NCBI RefSeq assembly: GCF_000004075.3
Contig: NC_026660.2
Span: 28,213,498-28,277,497 of the forward strand
Origin: Cucumis sativus
Taxonomy: Eukaryota; Streptophyta; Magnoliopsida; Cucurbitales; Cucurbitaceae
Direction: 5' to 3'
Length of the DNA stretch: 64,000 nt
Shown here one piece after another: positions 1 through 10,587 of this stretch. Under the pieces are notes generated by a model, which worked only from the letters and a program-made list of their open reading frames with translations, was not told where the DNA came from and ran no database searches. The position numbers and the translations under genes are program-made. Position 1 is the first letter of the stretch, and each line of letters opens with the position of its first letter.

Positions 1-2454
1 TGAAAGTCTCTCCAACTAATGCAGGGGTAGAAGCACTTAAAGTAAGATCTACTTCTGGGTCAAGTTCTTCAACCTGGATTGACCTCAGGCCAGAAAAGGC
101 TAGAGCAGGATCCTTGGTTGGGAGTGTCTCCACATGATCTTCAAACTTCCAGAGAGGTAAATCATCCATTGAAACAGGGCTTTCAGCTCTGCAACAAATT
201 GTAAAGTTTGGTCGTATCTTTGCAATAACAGAGGTGCATTCAAGTTTCCCACTTTGATCTGAAGGGAAAAAAAAACATTAGCGTAATCCTCTAAATTATA
301 GCCACATTATCATCAATATGCATACATGCATAAATATACATGTTATTCTCTCTCTCTCACTCCCTCCCACGCACACATGTATCAAAAATAGCAATCTACT
401 AACAAAAACATAACCTCTTGGATCACGACATGCAGAGGAAAAAAAACTGAAATAGTTCATATATTCAGAATGTAGTAAGATGAGACAATGATAACAATAT
501 CACATATCCAATCATGCCAGGATAAAAAAAAATTGATTCTAACATAAATATATGTCCAAGGTTTCATCTCCTTCCGAATATCCAGTATTTTGGAACAATT
601 ATGAACCTTAATAATAATAAAAATAAATAAATAAATAAAATCGTACACACTTTGCAGAGCCGTTAGGAACATGATAATTGATATAAAATCAAAATCCCCC
701 TAGGCTTCATGGGCATACCAGAATCTCACCTCTTTTTTTTGGGTATATCTTAACCTCTTTGATTTGATGTCTGTTTACCATTAAAAAGAAAATGAAAAAG
801 AAAGAGATAGAAAACTAACATACAATAAAAAATTCAAGAACTCGTGAGAAAGAATCTAAGTTACCAGATTTTATTTGATATGTCATCCGTAGCCATTTAT
901 TTGAGGAAAGTGCAAGAGAAGGAGCTTGCTCAACTCTGTTATCATGTTGATCACCCTCCATCATAGCAGAAGGAAGTCTTTCAGCATTCATTATGATAAA
1001 GTTACACTCTGGTTGATTAAATTGAACTTCTAATTGATCAAGTTCAATGGTAAGGGGCAAGTGAGATAGAAGTGACACGGTAATCAAAGTAGTCATCCCG
1101 GGCTTGATTACTTGTTCATGAAAAGCAACTGAAGCAAGAAGTACTAATCTAAGAGGGCTCACTAGATCAATTTCAAGATGTACAGGATTGTCTCCTGTTA
1201 CTTTGAGCTCTTTGCCATGTTCAACTGAGGTCAATACTGATTTTTCATGAACGAGATTAAATACTTCGTTGTGGATTTTTTCCCTCTGTTCTAGAGTTGC
1301 GGGGCCCACTGGGCAGCAATCTTGGGATCTGAGAGAGAGCATATGAAAATCAGATGATATGGGCAGTGCAGCCATTTCAAGAGAGTACTCCAAATAATCT
1401 TTCACAGTACCATGTTTCCTAGACAACTCTCGCAGGTAACCAAGGACTTCCCATAACAAAGTGGCCCATCCCTCTCTCCTATATAAACTCGCAACACTGT
1501 CAAAATGTTTTTTTGCATCTTCTAAATCATCCATTGCATAATGCTCTTTAGCTATCTGGAATGCACAAAAGGAGCTCGTTCTCTGGGCTTTGGCATGACT
1601 ATATGACTCGTAAGCTTTTTTGAGAAGAGTAATCATCTTTAATGGATCTTGATGTTTTTTCTCTTCGGCAATGGTATTGTTCAAAAACTCTTCATCGGTA
1701 ACACTGCATGTACAAGACAAGTTAAGGTTTGGGTATAACGATTATATATAAATGATCAATTGAGAACTTACTTCTTCAGTACTTACGTTTGCATAACCAT
1801 TACATCAACTTGTTCACGTAACCTAGAATACTGCCCCACATATACTGATGGCACCAAAGACTCAGTAGTTTTTTCCAATTCATCCGCATTAATATACATT
1901 GACAACATAAACTCAAAAGATGATCTCTTCTGCTTCAGATAATTAGCAGCTAACTGTTTCAAGAGTAAATTTCTGAATCAAATACATTACCTTCCTGACT
2001 TGATTAAAGTTCACACAAAAATTTATAGCTTGCTTAAATTGCATGTTATAGGAAACAAGAAAAGATTAGATATGTGTTGAACAATGCAATTCTAAATAAG
2101 TCGGCTAGAAATGTAGTATTTTCAAGGCATCAAAAGAACAATACCTTGAACACCCTAAGCTATCAAGAACACCGATGGGTATCCTATTGATTAAAAGAAC
2201 ATTGAATCTAATCTATCGAGACAAGCAAAGCTCTAACAGCATAATTAAGTAAAAAAGCCATCACTTGTACAGACCGACAACAATTGGAAAGAAACCAGGA
2301 ATAATTTCATACGTTAGTCCGTTCACATTAACTAATTTACAGATGACATATTTGGACAGAGTTACGGAGAGGCAAGAGGTGGGGAGTCTAATGCATTAGA
2401 ATGTTTTTCTTCTTTTGTGTGTGTGTGTACAAAGGGAACCCTAAACACCCCCCC

Positions 2455-2502
<48 letters not shown>

Positions 2503-5500
2503 AAAACCTCTTTATGAGATGTGTCAAAATGGAAGACTCGGTATCAGCAAATCTAATAAAACCCCTAGATAAATCATATTGTGTTCTAACCCTATATCCT
2601 ATGAGTTAAGATCATTTGTTTCTTCTTTTTTGAACTATGGTGCTTTCCTAATGTAATTCCAATAATCACAGGACTGAACTGTTTGATGTTTCATCTCTAG
2701 TTTAAACTTTGAAGCTGACAGATATGGTCTCACTAATATATATTCAGGCAAAGATTAGATAAAGAAAACAAAATGGAGAACTACAGGTAGCCAATTTTCT
2801 AGAGTCTCCAAGAAACAGCCTACAGATACATATCCTGAATGTCTCTAAAAAAAATATTCTCATTTCAGATTGGTTCTTAAAGATTCAGATACATATTATT
2901 TTAAAAGTATTTCTCAGAATATAAAAGAAATTATTGAACAAAATTATGAGGACTAGAAGGCAAGAAAACTAGAAAAGAGGTTACAATCATTCCATTAAGA
3001 TAACAACTTAATGCATAAAGGTTACTGGAAGTAGAATATAGAAATATGAAGGAGGATCATACCTGATAGTAATAAGCAGGATAGAACTCCCATTCAGTTA
3101 AAGGCTTGTTTCCAGTGCCTAAACCCAGTGATGGGATGGTAAGACTGGTTGCTGAGCTTGTCTCTAGCAACTCTGCAAATACCGAAAACTGTCTACTCAT
3201 CCATTCCCAGTGAAGAAACTCAGTATCTGGCTCTCCAACTAGCCTACTGTACAAGGTAATATGTTGGCGGAACCATGTCACTGCTTCAGTGACCTTGCCA
3301 CTGTGCAATAACAAGGTTGATATCTTAAAGTGTAACTGCTCTGCAATTGTTTTAATCTCGAGCAACCGCTGAATTGATGAGGCCCTTGATGGTATCCCTG
3401 AAATCTGCACACAGAATAAGAAATGTTTAATGGTGGAAACAGACAATGAAGTTACCTGCTCTTGTGCAGTACACGGACAACTATGTATACGGCAACAAGA
3501 GTAATTCAAAGAAGTTCAGATGCATTCGATTAAATATTATCTGTGTTGTAATTTTGATGGGAGCCTATTAAATGTTGCCATTATGGACTGATATGTGATA
3601 TATCTATAGCAATAACCTAGGCATAATCTAGTCAAAATTAGTATCTTAACCTCCCATGAACTTTCCAAGCATAAATGTTGTCAATTCAGTAACTGTCTTT
3701 GTGGTATTAGCCAAGGTACCATATAAGTAGTCAAATTATGGAAATTTTTATCCTAATGATAAATCAAGCTTACACTGAGCAAACAAAATATTATACAAGG
3801 GAATACAAAAAAAAACACCCCTAAGAGAGGAGTTCATAAACTAACTATGACACCAACTCCAATCCAAAAAGATAAGACCTAACTAATAATTTTTTTATAA
3901 AAAAATAATAACTAGAGAGACCAACGCCCACAAAAATGTATAAAATTTAACAGTATACCAACTGTTGTTTGTATATCATTCAACCCTCTAAAAATTCTAT
4001 TATTCATCCCAAGCTAGATACCCTGTTAAAGTAAATAAATAAACATTGATGTCTCCAAAAGACTTTGCCCTTATCTCGAAAAGAGGGATTCAAAATAACT
4101 TCCTCTATCATGGAACAATGAACTTTATAATGAGCCAACCAGACCCCAAAAGAAGCCCAACTGCAGTCCTAAATGCTCAACAAACTGACAGATGCCATCT
4201 AAGATGTTAACTTCCCCAAAAGAAAGTTTCCAATATTGCTAAATGTAGTTGGAGTTCTACTGTATCTAAAAGAAAGCAAGAATAAGGAAATACTTGATTT
4301 AGTGTACCACTTCTGGGATTTAAGAAAATAAAGCCTAACTAATGACAAAAAAAAAAGCACGTGACAATAACGACTCAAAATAAAAGGGAAATTCATGGTG
4401 CAAATGATAATATACCTCCCACAGCTTGTTGTAGGCATCCTCGTAAAACCGTAAAGCTTCAATCCAGTCACTAAGAAACTCTGCATAAACGGCAGCCTAG
4501 CACAAGATGGCATAAAGAAAAATCAAGTCCAATCGAACAACTCAAAAAACATTATATACAATCATAGAATTTCTGTATACAGTTCAATAGGGAAAAGAAC
4601 TGAGATGCTGTTACCAACTTCTGGGGAAAATTTGCCAAACTTGCACCATCCTGGTGTCAAAGTAATTGTACTAAACAGAGTCTTCTCTTTGATCACATTT
4701 TTTCAAACGCAAAAAACTTGAGAAAGGCTGAAATGGTAAATCTTTGAAGAAACACTATTTTAGTCAGTCAAATCTCACTCTCAACTAAAAATCCGTCTAA
4801 TGGATATAAATTGTTGAAGACACTCGGTGAATCATCTAAAAGGTTCTATATGCTTCGATTGGCTAAAGCAGGCACCAAGAGCTAAGAAGGGAGCCTGCTT
4901 GAAGAAATTTAGCTTGCTTACTGAGAGAGGAGAACTTACTTTAAAGCAATACCGAATATTCAACTCAGTGGAATTGTAAGTCCTCTTTTCAATTCGAGTT
5001 TTCACCTTTCTTCCTTCATCTTTATAATATGTATTTGCTAGTTCTGAGAAGAAGCTTCGCAACCTGCGCAAGGGTGTTACAGATAATAATAATAATAATA
5101 ACAAAATTGCTACTTTTCAAGGAAAGAGAAGGTAAATGAAATGCCTGTGAAGCGACTGCATTAGTTCCGAGGCATCGTTAGGATTAACAAAGACAACATA
5201 TTTTGAGTCCACTTCAGCACGTTTGCGTAAAGCAATCATCCGATCCTCATTGATATCATCTGCAGTAAAAACCTTAAATGTATATATAATTACAAAAAGA
5301 AAGAAGTAACAAACTCACCCATCATGGGTTTCTCCCAAAATTAACAAAGGAGAATAAAAAAGAAACAGCCGTGGAGAATGTGTATACCTTTGGAATCGGA
5401 ATGAACAATAATAACAACTAATTTGATGTTCCTAGAACGAGTCACAGCTCTACAAATAAAATGCAACTGATTTCAGATAAAGCAGCTATATCAATTAACA

Positions 5501-5882
5501 GAGAACAGTGAGGAGTGATTAGGCAGTACTTGAGGTGATCAAGATCGGAGCAGAGTTGAAGCCACTGAGCAGGATCGCCGGAAACATGATGAGAGGGAAA
5601 AAGAGCAGCAACAACAGCAGGAACCTTGGTGCGATGCTTAAGAAGCCAATCCCTCTTGAAGATACCGGGAGGGGGAGAGGAAGGAGGAGGTTCAGAGGAG
5701 TCATTGGGGGAAGGAGGAGGGAGCAGAAAGGAGATCTTGGAGAGGTCGGGGAAGGCGAGGGTGTGGATCGGAGGCTGGTCGGAGAGGAGGTGAGTGGATA
5801 TGGTGGGGTGAAGGTCGGGACATCCGACGAGGGAAATCAGCCTCACGGGCGGAGTTTGAAGCTCTTCAGGATAATCCTGCAT
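1..5882 (-). CDS. TRAPPC11: TRAPPC11 (trafficking protein particle complex subunit 11), 5' part of gene
   Basis: This is a subunit of the TRAPP tethering complex, which acts in ER-Golgi and trans-Golgi vesicle traffic. The exons, read on the minus strand, are 5882-5530, 5449-5388, 5259-5145, 5063-4940, 4496-4416, 3404-3063, 1953-1787, 1703-865 and 258 to the window edge. They join in frame for about 780 residues, and the rest of the gene lies beyond position 1. The start is MQDYPEELQTPPVRL. The conserved blocks RDWLLKHRTKVPA, IAEQLHFKISTLLLH, WMSRQFSVFAELLETSSAT, EGWATLLWEVLGYLRE and DLVSPLRLVLLASVAFHEQ match plant TRAPPC11 as I remember it. The middle part is the foie gras domain; the C-terminal Gryzun-type region is off the window. 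The intron after residue 176 starts with GC instead of GT. Its 1.1-kb intron at 1954-3062 holds a long poly-C and CA tract. Identity is secure; the exon edges are inferred. Confidence 0.9.
2448..2498. repeat. Poly-C run followed by CA microsatellite
   Basis: About 24 C residues in a row (2448-2471) are followed by roughly 13 CA units. A short TG run lies just upstream at 2417-2428. The tract sits inside a TRAPPC11 intron, so the transcribed strand reads TG repeats followed by about 24 G. Confidence 0.95.
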
Positions 5883-5969
5883 TCTTCTTCGTCTTCTTCA
5901 ATGGAGTTCTTTTGGGAGTTTGAGAGAAATGGCGGATCTAGTAGTGTCGCGCCATTTCGGTGGAATTGA

Positions 5970-6912
5970 CGAACTCGCGAGTGAACCCCCAAATTGGACA
6001 CCGTCAGACGTTAATTCGCTGCCGTCGTCCCGATTTTTAATTATAATAAATAATACATAATAAATTAGCATTATTTTTATTTTAAAAAATTGTTTTAAAT
6101 GAGATAAAAGGAATTCTTAACTATATTTTATATTTTTTTTTTAAATTTCGCTATGAAAATAATTCTTATTTTCCTCTTTACCATTTTGAAACTAGGTCTT
6201 ATATTCAATTGTTGAGTATACACATTAGTTTACTTTGGATCAAGAATTTATGGGTAGTTTGATTTAAGAATTTACGGGTGGTTTGAATTTTTCCACTCCT
6301 ATAACTAATAATTTTACGACTGACGTCTTATCTAAAATATGTTTGAAATAGCCTTGAATGAAGTTTTAAAACATGCAAATATAATTTTGAACAAATTTTT
6401 TTACTATTTTGTAAAGAAATTGATAGAAAGAAAAATAATCATTTTTGGACCATTTTGTTTATATAATATACCTATTTCGTAGCACAAGAATTAAGGGATG
6501 AAGATCAATGCTCTAGTCTTCCATAGATGAGACCATGTCAATTAATAGTAAGCTATACGTAATGAACAAGATTCGAACTTTGTTCCTTGAAATTTAATTT
6601 GTCAGAGACAAAATTTAGTAATAATAAAACATTATTTAATATTATAATCTAACACCTGGTAATCCCTTAATAATCCCTTAATATGTCTGTCCTTAATTGA
6701 CATGATCTTCACTTCTAGATATTCAAGGTTCGATGTTCTTATCTCAACAATAATAGTAAAAGAAAAATAATCTATAAATCATACACGTTCCTCTTTTCTT
6801 TTCTGATAAACATATGATATAAATAGTTCTACCTGCTAAACAAAACTTGTTGGGGGTTTAGTGTTTGAATTAATGAGGATCCATTGTAGATCTCCAACTA
6901 CATAATCAAAAT
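5970..6912. other. AT-rich spacer between TRAPPC11 and the thioredoxin reductase
   Basis: There is no credible ORF here. The stretch holds the TRAPPC11 promoter side (right after 5882) and the 3' end region of the reductase gene. A weak inverted repeat (14 of 15 bases) lies at 6531-6545 and 6693-6707 and could be the trace of a small DNA transposon, but no clear target duplication was found. Confidence 0.6.
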
Positions 6913-9196
6913 TTATAATTTACTCTTTTCAGTAGCAATCTCTTGTAGGTAATGTTCTGCATCCAAAGCAGCCATGCAACCTGCATCATTTCAACATCTT
7001 GAATCAGCTCAAAACAATAACCATATCCAATGCAATACAAAACAATTACTTTCTACGAGAAACTGACGAGTGACTATGAACAAAAAAGAGAATTCCTTAA
7101 CATCAGGACGACAAACCAAGAAACTAATTGATAGAAATAGTGTTTAAAAGCAGCTATATTTTAAAAAACCAAAGCTTCTTTTGTTATCCATTACTTCTAT
7201 GTTCTTGAAGACCAAGTCAAACTTTGAAATCTAGAAAAAAATAGTATTTAAAACCAAGCTTTTTACTTTTAAAATTTGACTAAGAATTCAAGTATACTTC
7301 CACTAAGAATAAAATCAATAAACATGAATTTAGAAGAAACAAACAAAAAACTAAGAACAAAATCACTGCAAAACGAGACTCGAATTCATGAGATTCTATA
7401 CAATTTGAGAGTAAGTACTTGCCCTAGTAAGAATAATAAACCAAACCAATGGCATCGAACACAAAAGGCACAACCCTAATAAATAGAGTTAAAGAACACA
7501 GTGAACCAGTTCATCCGGGATGATTTGTTACACAAAACTAAACTGCTTTCAACTAGAGCCATCCCAATCAACCCTATTCTCTATAGTGCCAAATATATGT
7601 AAAAATCTGACATCTGCTCTGTGAAAATAATATTTCTAGGTTAAATGTCGAGTTCTCTCTGAAATAGAGGAGAGGAGAAAGCTCATTCAAACCATCACAA
7701 CGATCTTTTCTCTTAACATTTGTGAGTGCCTTGGTCAGCTGGTACGTGTCTCACTTGTTCTTACGTAGCAACTACCTAAACCCTGATATATTTTGTTGCC
7801 TACCTCAGGCTCATTTTCTCTATAGCCCTTTCTTACTTCCATGAACCTTGTTAATCACTAAGCCAAACCCACAACGACCCATCACATCAACTACATGGTT
7901 AATATAGAAATTAGGGATTGAGCAAAGAGATTTTCTCTACATGTTCTCCTATCGAAAAACCTTCTTATCAGCACCAAACTTGAATTGAGAAGTTAAGAAC
8001 ATTCAAATGCAAGACGAAGAAGAACAACAAGCAAGTCATAGGAGAAAGGAAGAGTGAAACCACTAACCAGTTCCAGCGGCAGTAATGGCTTGTCTATATC
8101 TCTTGTCTTGTACATCTCCGGCTGCAAAAACTCCCCGAACACTAGTCCGAGTCGACCCCGGGTTTGTCACTATGTAACCATCAGAATCGAGTTGAAGCTG
8201 CCCATCCAAAAACTTGGTCGCTGGTTCATGCCCAATTGCAAAAAATAGCCCAGAAACCTTCAAATCGGATACCTTCCCACTAACAACGTTTTTCACTTTC
8301 AGACCTCCTAAAACTCCCTTGTCTCCGTCTCCATAGGCCTCAACCACCACAGAGTTCCAAACCACCTCGATCTTTGGGTTGCTCAGGGCCCGCTGCTGCA
8401 TGATTTTTGATGCCCTAAAAGCATCTCGCCGATGGATGATGTGCACTTTGGAGCCATATTTGGTGAGGAAAATCGCTTCCTCCATGGCTGAATCACCACC
8501 ACCGATCACTGCCAACGGCTTATCCCTGAAAATGGGGGCAGCGCCGTCGCAAACTGCACAAGCGGATATGCCACGATTCCAAAACCCTCCTGGTGCATCG
8601 CCAGAGCCAGCAAATGATAAACGCTTCGCAACAGCACCTGTGGCCACAATTACAGAGTCTGCGAGTACAGTTTTTGAATCAGTGAAAATCTTGAAAGGAT
8701 TAGTGGAGAAATCGACTTTGCTAACAGTTTCGGTGAAAATCTGAGTTCCGAAACGGAGAGATTGGTTGCGGCACCGGTCCATCAGATCCATTCCAAGGAC
8801 ACCGTTTGAGAAGCCGGGGAAATTCTCAACTTCGGTAGTGGTGGTAAGCTGTCCACCCGGCGCAATGTCGTTGGCCATCCATCCTTCGAAGAGGATTGGC
8901 CCCAGCTCAGCCCGGGCAGCATATATGGCGGCGGTGTGGGCGGCTGGGCCACTTCCAATGATACAGAGCTTGGTCCTCAAGTTTTGAAGACCAAGATCGT
9001 CCATGGCCGCGATTTTGGAACCGGAACTCGCAGAACTAGAAGAAAGAAATGCCGCCGCAACTGTGGTAGACGCTACGCCAATTAAATTTCGACCTCTTAC
9101 GAGAAAACCAAAGAGCTTCTTTCCATTATAATAAGAGTTACCAAATTTCATCATGTTATGCTTCTCTTTTCCACTCTTTTCAACCTTATCTATCAT
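6913..9196 (-). CDS. NTRB: NADPH-dependent thioredoxin reductase, NTRA/NTRB type
   Basis: This flavoenzyme reduces h- and o-type thioredoxins with NADPH in the cytosol and mitochondria. There are two coding exons, 9196-8068 and 6980-6913, with a 1.1-kb intron between them; the second codes only the last 22 residues ([14 protein letters not shown] plus tail). The total is 398 residues from the first ATG. Visible motifs are the FAD site [10 protein letters not shown] (81-90), the redox pair CAVC (213-216), the NADPH site [10 protein letters not shown] (232-241) with HRRDAFR, and the second FAD site [10 protein letters not shown] (355-364). The first 64 residues are basic and serine-rich, as in a mitochondrial presequence. 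Met65 would give a 334-residue cytosolic form, the usual length of this family. Met15/16 have a better start context than Met1. The leader is a copy of the neighbour's (see 9202-9264 and 9332-9756). The symbol NTRB is by similarity; NTRA fits equally well. Confidence 0.93.
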
Positions 9197-9240
9197 AAGA
9201 ATGGTGGCCTAGAATATGGTAAATCATCAATCCTCGACAT
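9193..9240 (-). promoter_or_regulatory. Upstream ORF of 15 codons in the thioredoxin reductase leader
   Basis: An ATG with A at -3 opens the reading frame [15 protein letters not shown] and stops at a TGA that overlaps the first reductase ATG as ATGA. The first 13 residues are identical to the N-terminus of the coiled-coil protein coded at 10122-10565. If the transcript includes this leader, ribosomes must reinitiate or leak past it to make the reductase. This is seen in the sequence; its use in cells is inferred. Confidence 0.75.
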
Positions 9241-9264
9241 GGTCGTGCGATTGTGCTTCTCGCT
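9202..9264 (-). repeat. Duplicated segment, copy of 10527-10590 (acceptor and first 13 codons)
   Basis: The segment covers the leader-intron acceptor, the end of the leader and 13 codons of the neighbouring coiled-coil gene. Homology stops abruptly after the codons for Pro-Pro: at 9202 the sequence turns into reductase leader, while the partner goes on with its own codons. By analogy with the partner the leader intron of the reductase would end at 9263, giving an exon start at 9262. Confidence 0.85.
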
Positions 9265-9331
9265 TTAGATGCTATACAAAATAACCAAATTACAACGCAC
9301 AGTAAACCTAGAAAATAAGATCGCTCGTTCA

Positions 9332-9756
9332 AATATAATTCCCAATCAAAGAAACGAACAAACCAATCAAACAGTTCCTGCCACTCCGTTAAATCCTACC
9401 AAAACTGAAGAATAAACCCTGCCGGGGAAAAAAACGAACAATAACTTAGATAGTCATAAATAAATTCGACCCCACCTCTAAGAAATAGCGATTAGCCCGT
9501 TCAGGAGAGAGAGACCCACAAAGGAAATTAGCAAGTGAGATTGAAAGGGGGGACCTTAGATCTTTGCAAGGAAGAAACAGTGGGGAGTAGCAAACTTGTC
9601 GTTAGGGATGAAATTGGGCAACAATTGCAGTCGCTCTTGCCGCCGGAAAATGGGAATAGACGACCGTCGACGATAAACTGGAACTAACTTCTCGACGGCT
9701 GCGTAGAAATTCGAGACAGAGAATGAGATAGCGAAAATTGCACGTTTCGAAAGAAT
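9332..9756 (-). repeat. Duplicated promoter and leader exon, copy of about 12737-13164
   Basis: Both copies share long blocks such as AACCAATCAAACAG, GCGATTAGCCCGTTCAGGAG, AGTAGCAAACTTGT and GACGACCGTCGACGAT, at roughly 80-85 percent identity by eye. Read on the minus strand, both hold a leader exon that could end at the shared AAG/GTCC donor (9555 here, 12946 in the partner). Here the leader intron would be about 290 bases, against about 2.36 kb in the partner. The most likely role is promoter and first noncoding exon of the reductase. Confidence 0.85.
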
Positions 9757-10121
9757 ATGTACTTCGGTTCATAAAGAAAAAGAAATTCTGAAAAACAAAG
9801 ATTGAAACTATTTAAAAATATAATTCAAAAAAACTTAAATAAGCTAAAAACAATCCATTAAATGTATGTAATTTGATAAAACTATCACAAATCTAATAAA
9901 AATTAACACATTTAATCATAAAACTTAGAATTACATAAACAGCATTTTCAAGAAGTAAATTAAAGAAGCTTCCTTTCTTGTCTTGTTAACCCCCGACCTA
10001 TACAATGGCTCAAAAGGTTAAACATTTTTTCTTATATTGATAGCAGCTCCTAGCAAAACTGTACATATTTTTCCAGTTCTACTTATCATCACAAAAGGCA
10101 GAAAATTAGCAACATAGGTAA

Positions 10122-10565
10122 CTAATGCTGTGGTAAATTTGAATGGGCAAGCTGCAATTCTGAACGATCGATTAGTCCTTCTAAAACAAGAAGTTCATCC
10201 AAGAGACCAAGCTTTTCTTCTTCTAGGGTCTTTACTTCATCTTCAACTCCTTTCAGTTCTGCTCCCAAACTAAAGCTCTCTTCCTCTAGGAGTAAGTATT
10301 TTCTTCTTAAGGCACGGTACTCATTCCCAGATGCAGATGAATCTGGCAACGAATCCGAATTCGATCTTTCGGGCTGCTGAAACACTACGGATGGTTCATT
10401 TTTCAAACTTCTTTTGGAAGCCTTCTGTGCTGTTTGTGCTGGAAAAGACCCCTTAATTCGATCACTGGGATCTTTCACTTGTACATGAGATGCTGTGGAA
10501 GCTTTTTGATGCAAAGCTTTCTGTTTTGGTGGTCTAGAGTATGGTAAATCGTCAATCCGAGACAT
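10122..10565 (-). CDS. Small coiled-coil protein of unknown function
   Basis: This is a 147-residue protein coded by one exon. It starts [15 protein letters not shown]. The N-terminal 80 residues are polar and look disordered. Residues from about 83 to 138 (starting at YRALRRKYLLLEEESF) have the heptad pattern and high Glu/Leu content of a coiled coil. I do not recognise the family with confidence, but the clean ORF, the coiled coil and the preserved first 13 codons in the duplicated copy at 9.2 kb show that it is a real gene. The leader appears split: an acceptor at 10588-10589 lies 20-odd bases before the ATG, and the proposed leader exon ends at 12946. Homo-oligomerisation or a role as subunit of a larger complex would fit; no function can be assigned. 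Confidence 0.8.
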   Translation of the reverse strand: MSRIDDLPYSRPPKQKALHQKASTASHVQVKDPSDRIKGSFPAQTAQKASKRSLKNEPSVVFQQPERSNSDSLPDSSASGNEYRALRRKYLLLEEESFSLGAELKGVEDEVKTLEEEKLGLLDELLVLEGLIDRSELQLAHSNLPQH

Positions 10566-10587
10566 GGCGGTGCAGTCCTGCTTCTCA

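Noticed and set aside
5535-5969. Plus-strand ORF of 144 codons rich in Arg and Gly
   Set aside because: It is the antisense of TRAPPC11 exon 1, whose protein is conserved; the Arg/Gly bias is the mirror of the Ser/Pro-rich insert.
8379-8987. Plus-strand ORFs opposite the thioredoxin reductase
   Set aside because: They are shadows of a conserved coding exon and resemble no known protein.
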